Below are positions 51,512-60,056 of a stretch of 64,000 nucleotides of DNA, piece after piece. The notes below the pieces were generated by a model. That model did not search any database and was not told the DNA's origin. It saw only the letters and a list, made by a program, of their open reading frames with translations. A program made the position numbers and the translations under genes. How positions within the stretch are numbered: position 1 is the first letter of the stretch; each line of letters begins with the position of its first letter. The stretch is from Sulfurospirillum sp036802865 (lineage in GTDB: Bacteria; Campylobacterota; Campylobacteria; Campylobacterales; Sulfurospirillaceae). The stretch lies in the NCBI RefSeq assembly GCF_036802865.1, contig NZ_DAIRVK010000001.1, positions 62,001 through 126,000 on the forward strand, given 5' to 3'.

Positions 51512-52693
51512 ATGTTACATATAGAAAAAATTAAACCGTTAAGTAAAGAATTTTTAGAATCTATTGGATTTTATTGGCATACAGATGCAGATCAAACATC
51601 GTATATTGCTGATGAGTTGGTGCTTGTAACAAATAATGAGGTTGAAGCTTATTATAAAGCTGCAAATGACCTTTACGATATGTTTGCAGAAGCAGGGCAG
51701 TATGTGATTGATAACAATCTTTTTCATGAACTCAATATTCCTTTTAATTTAGTGGAGCTTATTAAAAATTCTTGGGATAATGATGTACATTGGCATTTGT
51801 ATGGTCGTTTTGATTTTGCAGGAGGAATTGATGGAAAGCCTATCAAACTCATAGAATTTAACGCAGACACCCCAACATCATTGTATGAAACAGCCATCAT
51901 TCAATGGGCGATGCTCAAGGCTAATGGTATGGATGAAGCAAAGCAATTTAATACAGTTTTTGAAGCACTCAAAGAAAACTTCAAACGCCTTGTAGTTCTT
52001 GGAGGAAATACCGAAGATTTTTCTAAATATTATGATGGTTGGAAAATTCTTTTTTCTTCTATTCGAGGGAATATTGAAGATGAAAATACAACAAGGTTGC
52101 TTCAATCAGCCGCCAATGAAGCTGGCTTTCATACAGACTTTGCCTATGTAGATGAGGTTGGATTTAATGGGCAGGAAGGTATTTTTAAAGGGGATGATAA
52201 TTTTGAATTTTGGTTCAAACTAATTCCTTGGGAAAATATCGCGATAGAAGAGGGCGATTTAGCACTTTTGTTGAATGAAATAGTCCAAGAACAACGTGCC
52301 ATTATTTTGAATCCTGCGTATACGCTTTTGTTTCAAAGTAAAGCGTTTATGAAAGTGTTGTGGGATCTTTTCCCAAATCATCCACTCTTGTTAGAGACAT
52401 CGTATGTGCCACTTAAGGGCAAAAAGCAGGTTGAAAAAAGAGCTTTTGGTCGAGAAGGGGCTAACACGGTTATTTATGATGATGCTATGGCTGTTATTGC
52501 TAAAACAGATGGTGAATATGGCAATTATAAACCTATATACCAAGAATATGTAGAACTTCCTACCGATAGTGCAGGTAAATCATACCAAGCAGGTGTTTTC
52601 TTTGCTTATGAAGGGTGTGGACTTGGCTTTAGAAGAGGAGGGCTCATTATGGAGAACTTTTCAAAATTTGTGGGACACCGTATAAAGGACTAA
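51512..52693 (+). CDS. Glutathionylspermidine synthase-like ATP-grasp protein (YgiC-like)
   Basis: 393 aa with the preATP-grasp/ATP-grasp fold of the C-terminal half of glutathionylspermidine synthase. GRFDFAGGIDGKPIKLIEFNADTP, PLKGKKQVEKRAFGREGANT and FFAYEGCGLGFRRGGLI are family motifs, including likely ATP-binding residues. YgiC-type proteins lack demonstrated glutathionylspermidine synthetase activity, so they probably make another peptide bond. It starts two bases after the lipoprotein gene and two genes after the HTH protein; the pairing is conserved. Confidence 0.9.
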   Translation: MLHIEKIKPLSKEFLESIGFYWHTDADQTSYIADELVLVTNNEVEAYYKAANDLYDMFAEAGQYVIDNNLFHELNIPFNLVELIKNSWDNDVHWHLYGRFDFAGGIDGKPIKLIEFNADTPTSLYETAIIQWAMLKANGMDEAKQFNTVFEALKENFKRLVVLGGNTEDFSKYYDGWKILFSSIRGNIEDENTTRLLQSAANEAGFHTDFAYVDEVGFNGQEGIFKGDDNFEFWFKLIPWENIAIEEGDLALLLNEIVQEQRAIILNPAYTLLFQSKAFMKVLWDLFPNHPLLLETSYVPLKGKKQVEKRAFGREGANTVIYDDAMAVIAKTDGEYGNYKPIYQEYVELPTDSAGKSYQAGVFFAYEGCGLGFRRGGLIMENFSKFVGHRIKD

Positions 52694-52696
52694 AGA

Positions 52697-53629
52697 ATGA
52701 AAATTGTTTTTTTAGATGCCAAAACATTGGGTGATGATGCGGATTTGAGCATTTTTCAGCAGTTTGGAGTATTTGAAGCCTTTGATACAACCGTTATGTC
52801 CCAAAGAATCGAGCATATTGGCGATGCAAAGATCGTATTGACTAATAAAGTCATTATTGATAAAGAAGTTATGGATGCATGCCCTAATTTAGGGCTTATT
52901 TGCATTACTGCTACAGGTATGAATAATGTGGATTTAGTGTATGCGAAGCAAAAAGGTATCGTCGTTAAAAATGTTGCTGGTTATTCGACAGCATCTGTAG
53001 CACAAACTACGTTTATGCTTGTGTTGGAGCTTTTAGGGCATTGTGCTTATTATGCTCAGTATGTCGCATCGGGTGAATGGACGAAAAGCTCAATTTATAC
53101 ACATATAGATCGCCCATTTGGGGAGATTAAAGGGAAGCGTTGGGGTATCATTGGACTAGGAACGATTGGCAGAGAAGTTGCTAAAATCGCTACTGCTTTT
53201 GGGGCTCATGTGGTTTACTATTCAACCAGTGGTGTAAATAGTGACAGCTTGTATGAACGTGTTCGTTTAGAGGAAATGATGCAAACATGTGATGTTATCT
53301 CTATTCACGCACCGCTCAATGAAAATACTCAAAATTTAATTACTAAAGAGCAGTTGAATTTGATGAAAAAAGGTGCGATACTTGTCAATGTAGGGCGTGG
53401 TGGTATTGTGAATGAGGTAGATCTTTTAGAGGTCATTGATGTTAAAGAGATTTTTGTAGGGCTGGATGTATTGAGTGTTGAGCCAATGATAGAAAATCAT
53501 CCACTTTTGCATGTAAAGTATCCTGAACGACTCATTATCACGCCACATGTTGCATGGGCAAGTATTGAAGCTAGAACGGAACTTATCCGTTTAGTGGGTG
53601 AAAATATTAAAGAATTTTTAAGACAATAA
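52697..53629 (+). CDS. D-2-hydroxyacid dehydrogenase
   Basis: 310-aa NAD-dependent enzyme. The Rossmann motif is RWGIIGLGTIGREVAKIA; catalytic residues are in LVNVGRGGIVNE (Arg), a downstream Glu, and ITPHVAWASIEAR (His). The ITATGMNNVDLVYAKQKGI loop is typical of the hydroxypyruvate/glycerate dehydrogenase group. The exact substrate is open. It follows the ATP-grasp gene by three bases. Confidence 0.92.
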   Translation: MKIVFLDAKTLGDDADLSIFQQFGVFEAFDTTVMSQRIEHIGDAKIVLTNKVIIDKEVMDACPNLGLICITATGMNNVDLVYAKQKGIVVKNVAGYSTASVAQTTFMLVLELLGHCAYYAQYVASGEWTKSSIYTHIDRPFGEIKGKRWGIIGLGTIGREVAKIATAFGAHVVYYSTSGVNSDSLYERVRLEEMMQTCDVISIHAPLNENTQNLITKEQLNLMKKGAILVNVGRGGIVNEVDLLEVIDVKEIFVGLDVLSVEPMIENHPLLHVKYPERLIITPHVAWASIEARTELIRLVGENIKEFLRQ

Positions 53630-53638
53630 GGAGAATAA

Positions 53639-54136
53639 ATGGCAAAAGAACATAGTTTCGATATTACAGCTGAGATCGATAAGCAAAAGTTTAAAGACGC
53701 TTACGAACAAGCTAAAAAAGTGATTACCAATCGATGGGATTTTAAGGGCATTACATGTGAGTTTGATCACAATGAAAAAGCAAAAACGGTTACATTGCTT
53801 ACGACCAGTGATGCTAAAGCAGATGCTATGGTTGAGGCATTAATTTCTGAATCCATTAAGCGTGAGATTTCTTCTAAGGCACTTAAAGAGACAAAACGTG
53901 AGGTCGCAGGTGGCAATAAAACGAAAGTAACGGTCAGTATTGTGGATGCCATTTCCAGTGATGATGCTAAAAAAATTGTTAAAGAGATTAAAGAGCTCAA
54001 ACTCAAAGTGCAAGCTTCAATTCGTGGGGATGTTGTACGTGTTGAGGGTAAGGCAATTGATGATCTGCAAGAGGCGATTAAAGCCATTCGCGGATGCGAT
54101 TTTGATTTTCCTGTAAATTTTACGAATCTCAAGTAA
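53639..54136 (+). CDS. YajQ-family nucleotide-binding protein (UPF0234)
   Basis: 165 aa with two similar ferredoxin-like halves. MAKEHSFDITAEIDKQKFKD, NRWDFKGITCEFDH and VEGKAIDDLQEAIKAIRGCDFDFP are YajQ signatures. Some homologues bind cyclic di-GMP and regulate transcription; others bind nucleotides or RNA. SD AAGGAG is seven bases upstream of the ATG. Confidence 0.94.
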   Translation: MAKEHSFDITAEIDKQKFKDAYEQAKKVITNRWDFKGITCEFDHNEKAKTVTLLTTSDAKADAMVEALISESIKREISSKALKETKREVAGGNKTKVTVSIVDAISSDDAKKIVKEIKELKLKVQASIRGDVVRVEGKAIDDLQEAIKAIRGCDFDFPVNFTNLK

Positions 54137-54139
54137 CAC

Positions 54140-54442
54140 ATGGATCAAATCCCACCCATTATTGAAATAATCCCCAAAATAAGGGGGTTTTGGTGTCGTA
54201 TTGTTATGTTTTGCCTGTATGGGGCACTTGCGTATGCACCTTCTTTGGTAGGGATTTGGATAGGCTATGTATACAATATTTTGATAGGTATCGCTTTCTT
54301 TCTTTTTTTAACACTGGTCAGTGGTGTAATAAGCTCTAAAATGCGTATAGCATCTATTCCTTTCGAACAGAGAGAAATGAGCTATTCAACGATGGCAATT
54401 GTCAAATGGTATCTGGCTAAAAACATTTGTTTAAAAAACTAA
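54140..54442 (+). CDS. Small two-span membrane protein, function unknown
   Basis: 100 aa. Two membrane segments (about residues 18-42 and 46-66, IVMFCLYGALAYAPSLVGIW and IGIAFFLFLTLVSGVI) are followed by a basic/polar tail ending in AIVKWYLAKNICLKN. I do not recognise a family. It starts three bases after the YajQ gene and 41 bases before the phosphoethanolamine transferase gene, whose membrane role may be related. Moderate confidence that it is expressed. Confidence 0.65.
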   Translation: MDQIPPIIEIIPKIRGFWCRIVMFCLYGALAYAPSLVGIWIGYVYNILIGIAFFLFLTLVSGVISSKMRIASIPFEQREMSYSTMAIVKWYLAKNICLKN

Positions 54443-54483
54443 ACTATACTTTAGATGTATAAAGAAATATCAAGTGAGAATGA

Positions 54484-56073
54484 ATGCAATTTAAAATAAC
54501 CAGCGTTAGATTGAGTGTTATCGTAGCGATTTTTTTAGTCCTTTTTGATAATGTCTCTTTTTTCAAACATGTGACAGATGTGTACGAAGTTTCTATGTCA
54601 AATTTAGGCTTTTTATTTTCATTGGGGGTTATTTTAACAACTGTTATTGCATTGTTAGTAACGTTACTTAGTTCGCGTTATACCCTAAAACCATTACTTA
54701 TAATGTTTTTATTACTGGCTTCGGTGACTAATTATTTTATGAATACGTACAACGTTATTCTTGATGATACGATGATTCAAAATGCTATGGAAACCAATGC
54801 TAATGAGTCTATGGACCTTATCAATTTGAAGCTTTTAGGTTATTTTTTCTTTTTAGGAGTTATACCTTCTCTTCTTATTTACCGGGTACCTGTTGTTTAT
54901 GGAAGTTTCAAAGAAGAAGTTTGGGGCAAAATAAAAAGCATTGCAATCGCGCTTGTTATTATTATGGTCATGTTGTTTGCCTTTAATCGTTTTTACACGT
55001 CATTTTTTAGAGAAAATAAGCCTTTACGTTATTACACCAATCCAACCTTTTGTCTCTACTCTTCAGGGAAGTATGCTTTAAATACGTTTTATAAAAAAGA
55101 GACAACGCTCAAACAAATTGGCTTAGATGCCAAAAAAATTGAGGATGGAATGCGTAAGCTCACGATTGTGGTTGTTGGTGAAGCTGCACGAGCCAATCGC
55201 TTTTCTCTCAATGGCTATGAACGAGAAACCAATCCTTTATTGAAACAAGAGGAGATCATCAATTTCTCTAATCTCTACTCTTGTGGGACATCTACTGCAA
55301 TTTCAGTACCTTGTATGTTTTCTGGGTTGGAGCGTAAAAATTATACGGACAAAGAAGCGAAAGCAAGCGAAAATGTAATCGATGTCTTAAATCGTAGTGG
55401 TGCAAGTATTTTATGGAGAGATAATAACTCTGACTCCAAAGGTGTTGCATTACGCGTAACGTATCAGGACTACCGCTCAGCGGGGAACAATACTGTATGC
55501 GAAGATGAATGTCGTGATGAGGGGATGCTCGTTGGTTTGCAAGAGTATGTGAATGCGCAAAAAGGTGACGTGGTGATTGTTCTGCATCAAATGGGAAATC
55601 ATGGACCTGCCTATTATAAGCGTTATCCGAAAGCTTTTGAAAAATTTACACCCACATGCCAGACAAATCAAGTAGAAAAATGTAGCGCAGAAGAGATTGG
55701 TAATGCCTATGATAATGCGATTTTATACACTGACTATTTTCTTTCCAAAACGATTGATTTTTTAAAACAGAATGATAAAAATTTTGAAACAGCGATGATT
55801 TATATGGCAGATCATGGTGAATCATTGGGGGAAAAAGGGCTTTATTTGCATGGTGTTCCTTATTTTATGGCACCTGATGAACAGACACATGTAGGTGCAC
55901 TGATGTGGTTTGGCACTAAGAGTAAAGAGCGCATTGATAGTAAAGCTCTTGCGCAAAGAGCAAATCAAGCGTATTCACATGACAACCTTTTTCATACAAT
56001 TCTAGGTGTTATGGGTGTGCAAACAGCACTTTATGATAAGACAAAAGATATACTAATATACCAAAAAAAATAA
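54484..56073 (+). CDS. Phosphoethanolamine transferase (EptA/EptC-like)
   Basis: 529-aa inner-membrane enzyme that moves phosphoethanolamine from phosphatidylethanolamine to lipid A or other surface acceptors. About five N-terminal membrane segments (1-165) precede a periplasmic sulfatase-fold domain. IVVVGEAARANRFSLNGY has the metal Glu; SCGTSTAISVPCMFSGL holds the nucleophilic Thr; HQMGNHGPAY and MADHGESLGEKGLYLHGVP carry the metal His/Asp residues. In Campylobacter EptC also modifies the flagellar rod protein FlgG; that target here is inference. It is followed by dgkA, a common pairing. Confidence 0.93.
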   Translation: MQFKITSVRLSVIVAIFLVLFDNVSFFKHVTDVYEVSMSNLGFLFSLGVILTTVIALLVTLLSSRYTLKPLLIMFLLLASVTNYFMNTYNVILDDTMIQNAMETNANESMDLINLKLLGYFFFLGVIPSLLIYRVPVVYGSFKEEVWGKIKSIAIALVIIMVMLFAFNRFYTSFFRENKPLRYYTNPTFCLYSSGKYALNTFYKKETTLKQIGLDAKKIEDGMRKLTIVVVGEAARANRFSLNGYERETNPLLKQEEIINFSNLYSCGTSTAISVPCMFSGLERKNYTDKEAKASENVIDVLNRSGASILWRDNNSDSKGVALRVTYQDYRSAGNNTVCEDECRDEGMLVGLQEYVNAQKGDVVIVLHQMGNHGPAYYKRYPKAFEKFTPTCQTNQVEKCSAEEIGNAYDNAILYTDYFLSKTIDFLKQNDKNFETAMIYMADHGESLGEKGLYLHGVPYFMAPDEQTHVGALMWFGTKSKERIDSKALAQRANQAYSHDNLFHTILGVMGVQTALYDKTKDILIYQKK

Positions 56074-56082
56074 AGGCTTAGT

Positions 56083-56445
56083 GTGAGAAACCAACCCAAA
56101 TATCACTTTTTTAAAAATACAACCTATGCGCTTAATGGGCTAAAAGATATGATTGCGAATGAGACTTCTTTTAAAATAGAGTTAATTTTGGTGCTCATTT
56201 TACTTCCTGTTTTGTGTGTACTCCCTCTGGATCTTTTATATAAACTTGTTATGTTTATTGCGCTTATGGGAATTCCTATGGCAGAGGCAATTAACAGTGC
56301 AATTGAGCGTGTGACCGACTTAGTAACACTGGAGTATCATGAGATGGCAGGGCGAGCTAAAGATGCAGGCAGTGCGGTTGTTTTTTTAAGTATTGCCATT
56401 TTTGTGGTTGTTTGGGGCTTTAGTTTGATTCATGCTTACATGTAA
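56083..56445 (+). CDS. dgkA: Diacylglycerol kinase
   Basis: 120-aa membrane kinase that recycles diacylglycerol, a by-product of phosphoethanolamine transfer. AEAINSAIERVTDLVTLEYH and EMAGRAKDAGSAVV are the DgkA catalytic motifs. The start is GTG at 56083, about seven bases after AAGG. It follows the eptA/C-like gene by nine bases, so the lipid by-product and its recycling enzyme are made together. It ends with YM-stop at one of the TTACATGTAA palindromes. Confidence 0.95.
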   Translation: MRNQPKYHFFKNTTYALNGLKDMIANETSFKIELILVLILLPVLCVLPLDLLYKLVMFIALMGIPMAEAINSAIERVTDLVTLEYHEMAGRAKDAGSAVVFLSIAIFVVVWGFSLIHAYM

Positions 56446-56449
56446 AGAG

Positions 56450-56474
56450 TCACAAGGCTAAAATAGCCTTGTGA
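56450..56474. terminator. Bidirectional terminator hairpin between dgkA and the bd-like operon
   Basis: TCACAAGGCTA-AAA-TAGCCTTGTGA, 11-bp perfect stem with a three-base loop, between two convergent genes. No long T-run follows on either side. Confidence 0.65.
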
Positions 56475-56483
56475 TAGAGCGTG

Positions 56484-57674
56484 TTAAAGAAAATTTTTAA
56501 AGACTGCGATAATGCCCCAGCCAAGAAAAATTACTACCCAAATAATCGTAATCGCAACCGTAGAATCTGCTAGTTTAGTAACCGTAGAATCTGCACTATA
56601 AACTCCTTTGGTTCGTCCTGCTCTCCATGCAAGGGTGAGCAAAAATCCAACTGCTGTAAATCCAACACCTACAAATGTTGACAAGAACATAACGACCGTT
56701 GGCCAGTCTATATTCATCGGATAGTCATAGATGGTATAGCCGTATTTGCTCATGATGTTCATACGAATAACTTCGCGAAGCGTTGAAATCAAGAGTGCTG
56801 TAACGACTAACACAAGGGTGATAACATAGCTGTTAATGCCTTTTGCTACCATCGCCAATAAGAGAAGTACAAAAAGAACAATGGCAATCACCAATGGATG
56901 GAAAGTCATGCCCAGTGTAAATGTCCACACTACAAAAAGTACGGCACTTAGAAGCAAGCCACCAAGCGCAACTTTTTGACCAAGGCTACGTGTAAATGCA
57001 ATGTATTTTGCGCTGTAATCATCTCTTTTGGAAAAATAATCGGCATAATTTAACAAAAAGATACCCACAACTGGAGCGGAGAGGCTAACCATAAAGGCAA
57101 GTCGTATCACATCTATATGAAGGTTTGTGCCTGAATTATCCACAACGCCATTAGGAGCATACCAATTCATCCATTGATCCACTTGAATGGATTCATGCGC
57201 AAATGCATGCATTAAAACGCCCGCAACAATCAATGCAATAAGTGAGAGAATACCTGCAATGCCAGCAAAGGATGAATTACTCTTGTTGGCGTAGTAAAAC
57301 CAATATAAAAGCGCATAACCCGCTAATAAAATATAGATAAATGCGACAACCCACAAACCAGAGAGCGTGTTTGTGACATACCAGTTTGGATCGTAAATAA
57401 CTTGTGTAAACAAAAGTGGTGCAACGCCTAGTACAATAAGCATTGAGACGCTTATTTTCGAAACTTGAATCATATGGGATTCAAGAAGTTTCCAGTTATC
57501 ATCGATATTTTTTTTCATATGTCCCACAATTGAAACAACCATGCCACCTAATGTCAGTAGAACAAAGGCGATATGCAATGCCCATGTGAGGATGTACAAT
57601 GCTTGAAAGACAATGGGATAAAATGGTACTCCCGCTGGATCGCGTAGAGAATTTAACACTAAAGACATATCCAT
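56484..57674 (-). CDS. Cytochrome bd-superfamily-like membrane subunit (second subunit)
   Basis: 396 aa with about ten membrane segments. YILTWALHIAFVLLTLGGM resembles the first helix of CydA with its haem-ligand His, and further histidines occur in LMHAFAHESI and FHPLVIAI. It shares the general architecture of the neighbouring subunit, so the two look like a CydA/CydA'-type pair rather than CydA plus CydB. No cytochrome c motif is present. It follows the cytochrome c-fused subunit by 12 bases and ends at a bidirectional hairpin. Which haems it binds and whether it reduces oxygen cannot be settled here. Confidence 0.65.
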   Translation of the reverse strand: MDMSLVLNSLRDPAGVPFYPIVFQALYILTWALHIAFVLLTLGGMVVSIVGHMKKNIDDNWKLLESHMIQVSKISVSMLIVLGVAPLLFTQVIYDPNWYVTNTLSGLWVVAFIYILLAGYALLYWFYYANKSNSSFAGIAGILSLIALIVAGVLMHAFAHESIQVDQWMNWYAPNGVVDNSGTNLHIDVIRLAFMVSLSAPVVGIFLLNYADYFSKRDDYSAKYIAFTRSLGQKVALGGLLLSAVLFVVWTFTLGMTFHPLVIAIVLFVLLLLAMVAKGINSYVITLVLVVTALLISTLREVIRMNIMSKYGYTIYDYPMNIDWPTVVMFLSTFVGVGFTAVGFLLTLAWRAGRTKGVYSADSTVTKLADSTVAITIIWVVIFLGWGIIAVFKNFL

Positions 57675-57686
57675 AGTTTTCTCCTA

Positions 57687-59021
57687 TTAATTTTGAGTAG
57701 CAAGCCAAGCTGCTAGTGCTTTTGTTTCGTGCTCTGGTAATTTAATCGGAGGCATATAGCTAAATGTACCTGTAGCAATGACTTCATTGAGGACTACTTC
57801 TATGGTTGCTGCATCTTGCCCAGGGAATCGATCTGGCAATGGTCTATACGCAGCACCTTTCTCAAGTGCATGGCAATTTGAACACGCGAGTTTTGCGATT
57901 AATTTACCCGCTTCGAGTTGATTTTCAGGCGTAATTGTACGAAGCCTATCGGGAATAAATGGACTTACAGTGAGCAAACCTTTCTCCGCAATAATAGCCA
58001 TCTCTGATTTGATATTTTTACCTGTAACATCTCGTCCAATGATTTGGTTACTGTAAACGTATCTGCCTGCAACATAAGGCTTACGCATACTCTCACGCAT
58101 TTTTTCTCCTGGCCAAATACCCAAGACTAAAACAACTGCAAGCATTATCGTTGCAACAGGAACATTAATAATTCTTGGAAGAGCAAACGCTAAGAATAGA
58201 TAAGCTGCAATAATCGAAACGGTGATGATTCTACTCATGCCATTGAGTGGCCATAATACAGTATGAAAAAGATCTAATGCACTTTGTGGCAAGGTTTGAA
58301 CATACCAAAGAAAACTCATAAGAATGAGAAAACCACCACTCAATCCAATAAAAGCCAGTTTTCGGATGATTTCATTTTTTAAGGTAAGTTCTTTCAAGTT
58401 ACCTGCAATCACAAAACCAACAACGGCAGACATAACGATCATAAAACCGATACGAATAAACATATGTGGGAATGTGTTGATACCAAAGAATGCATCACTG
58501 GCCGATCCTGTCTGATACCATACATCAGACCCAGGCCACATCATAAAGCTGATGATACCTATGATCAAAAAGAGCGTAGAAACGGAAGCGAGGGCAAACA
58601 TATAGGTGATTTTGAGATGGGTTTTTCGATCGATTTTACCGATGGTATAAACCAACACAAAAACACCAATCACTTCAACAATAAAGAAGACCCATTCGGT
58701 TGCCCAGACCCAAACAAAGTTATGGATAAGAGCGCTAATACCACGAGGACTCGCAACCGTAGCAGTGTTCCAAATACCAGGACCCGTAATAGAGCCAACA
58801 ACGTAAGAGAAGATCAATAAAAACATGCCATATTTTCGCATATATTCATACAACTCAGGTCTATCTTCCTTATAGGCTTTATGTGCTAAAAAAGCAAACA
58901 ATAAAGCCGCACCCACAGACGTATGTGACGCCATAATGTGGATAGCACCCGTAATACCCATCAGCCAAGCTGAACCAATTTGCGGAAAATAGAATAGAGG
59001 ATATAATCCAATGTATTCCAC
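57687..59021 (-). CDS. Cytochrome bd-like membrane subunit fused to a C-terminal cytochrome c domain
   Basis: 444 aa. About nine membrane segments (1-320) begin with GAIHIMASHTSVGAALLF (histidine ligand candidates), then YVVGSITGPGIWNTATV and VWATEWVFFIVEVIGVFVL, which recall the CydA haem/quinol region with its glutamates. The C-terminal 80 residues are a c-type cytochrome with CSNCH and a possible Met ligand in FSYMPPIKLP. The fusion suggests electrons pass through haem c. The start is GTG at 59021 with a perfect SD AAGGAGGT five bases upstream. A structured leader lies upstream. A quinol or cytochrome c oxidase of the bd superfamily is the best guess. Confidence 0.7.
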   Translation of the reverse strand: MEYIGLYPLFYFPQIGSAWLMGITGAIHIMASHTSVGAALLFAFLAHKAYKEDRPELYEYMRKYGMFLLIFSYVVGSITGPGIWNTATVASPRGISALIHNFVWVWATEWVFFIVEVIGVFVLVYTIGKIDRKTHLKITYMFALASVSTLFLIIGIISFMMWPGSDVWYQTGSASDAFFGINTFPHMFIRIGFMIVMSAVVGFVIAGNLKELTLKNEIIRKLAFIGLSGGFLILMSFLWYVQTLPQSALDLFHTVLWPLNGMSRIITVSIIAAYLFLAFALPRIINVPVATIMLAVVLVLGIWPGEKMRESMRKPYVAGRYVYSNQIIGRDVTGKNIKSEMAIIAEKGLLTVSPFIPDRLRTITPENQLEAGKLIAKLACSNCHALEKGAAYRPLPDRFPGQDAATIEVVLNEVIATGTFSYMPPIKLPEHETKALAAWLATQN

Positions 59022-59081
59022 CTAACACCTCCTTTAAGATTATAATGGTGACATGAAAAAAGGTGCTTGAATGTAACGCAG

Positions 59082-59189
59082 AAAAAAGCTTAGTCTTTAA
59101 GCCTTGTTTGAGTAAAATTTTTCCGCGTTGCAACAAGCGCGTTGTGCTTACCCGATGTAGGTTTGGCGATCAACTCGGGTAAGCTGCAC
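59082..59189 (-). promoter_or_regulatory. Structured leader with an intrinsic-terminator-like hairpin before the bd-like operon
   Basis: On the minus strand the order is: a 10-bp stem GCTTACCCGA/TCGGGTAAGC with a 19-base loop (59146-59184), a small CAAC/GTTG hairpin (about 59131-59144), then GCTTA-AAGAC-TAAGC followed by six T (59102 to 59082), about 60 bases before the GTG. Structure plus terminator upstream of a start resembles an attenuator or riboswitch, or a small RNA gene. The rest of the 330-base gap (59190-59325) is AT-rich with no gene I can see. Confidence 0.5.
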
Positions 59190-59325
59190 TTTAAAACTAA
59201 AAGTTTCCTTCTGTAAAACAATGACATAGCAGTGTTAATTTAATGTTAAATTTAGAAGTATAAAAAAGGTAGGTTACGTAAAGAGATACAAGTAGTTTAA
59301 AATGATAAGAGAGAAAAAGAGAAGC

Positions 59326-59344
59326 GAAGGGAAAAATTCCCTTC
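59326..59344 (-). terminator. Terminator of the cytochrome c553-like gene
   Basis: GAAGGGAA-AAA-TTCCCTTC, eight-bp stem; on the minus strand it is followed by GCTTCTCTTTTTCTCTCTT. A good intrinsic terminator seven bases after the stop codon. Confidence 0.8.
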
Positions 59345-59351
59345 ACAAAGA

Positions 59352-59648
59352 TTATTTGATCGTAGAGATATAGCCAGCGAGAGCTTTAATATCATCAGGA
59401 CTTAAGTTTTTAACTTGGGGTACCATCGTACCTTTTAAAGTACCGCCGTAAGTACCTTCTTTATAACCGTTAAGTGCAGCAATAATTTTATCACTGCTCC
59501 AGCCTGCAATAACTTGCGATTTGTTCAGTGCCGATTTTTCAGCTTTAGCCCCATGACAGGTTGCACAAGTTTTAAAAAGTGTCTCCGCATCTGCTGAAAA
59601 AATAGAGGTGGCACATACAAGACTTGCCAGAAATAATACCTTTTTCAT
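59352..59648 (-). CDS. Periplasmic cytochrome c553-like protein
   Basis: 98 aa with a signal peptide (MKKVLFLASLVCATSIFSADA) and one haem: CATCH, with a Met ligand candidate in LKGTMVPQVKNLSP. Small class I cytochromes like this carry electrons between the bc1 complex and terminal oxidases in Campylobacterota. It is its own unit, with a terminator after it and an SD AAGGAG before it. The neighbouring bd-like enzyme with a cytochrome c domain could be a partner. Confidence 0.92.
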   Translation of the reverse strand: MKKVLFLASLVCATSIFSADAETLFKTCATCHGAKAEKSALNKSQVIAGWSSDKIIAALNGYKEGTYGGTLKGTMVPQVKNLSPDDIKALAGYISTIK

Positions 59649-59720
59649 TGTAACTCCTTATATAAATAATAGAAGAATTATATAGATTAAAAGTGAATGT
59701 ATTGTGAAATAAAAAAGTAG

Positions 59721-60056
59721 TTATTTTAATTTATCGAAAACTTTGTATTTGTCCCAGTAGCTATCAAGAGCTTCTTGGAGTTCAGCGTCACTGAGGGTTG
59801 TTTTTTTCTTGATGCCAAAGCGATTAATGAGCCCATCAACCAAAATAGAATTTTCAACTTTTGGATTTTTAAGATAGTGGCTCATGGCACGTTTGACTTC
59901 GACCTCACTGCTGTATTTCAGCAAATATCGGTAAAAAAATTTGTCAATTTTAACCGCCATGTCTTCATGGCAAGGGATGCAATTTTTCTCATACACACCT
60001 GTTTTTGCACCAAGGCAAGAAGCGAAAAGTAGACAAATAAGAGCTTTTTTTACCAT
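59721..60056 (-). CDS. Periplasmic c-type cytochrome-like protein (single CxxCH)
   Basis: 111 aa with a signal peptide (MVKKALICLLFASCLGAKT) and a single haem site C-I-P-C-H-E just after it. The rest is helical and charged (EVEVKRAMSHYLKNPK, DAELQEALDSYWDKYKVF) and lacks a clear Met ligand, so the iron may be His/His or open. The ATG overlaps the histidine kinase stop by seven bases, so a haem protein is co-expressed with a sensor kinase; a redox-sensing accessory role is possible. Confidence 0.8.
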   Translation of the reverse strand: MVKKALICLLFASCLGAKTGVYEKNCIPCHEDMAVKIDKFFYRYLLKYSSEVEVKRAMSHYLKNPKVENSILVDGLINRFGIKKKTTLSDAELQEALDSYWDKYKVFDKLK

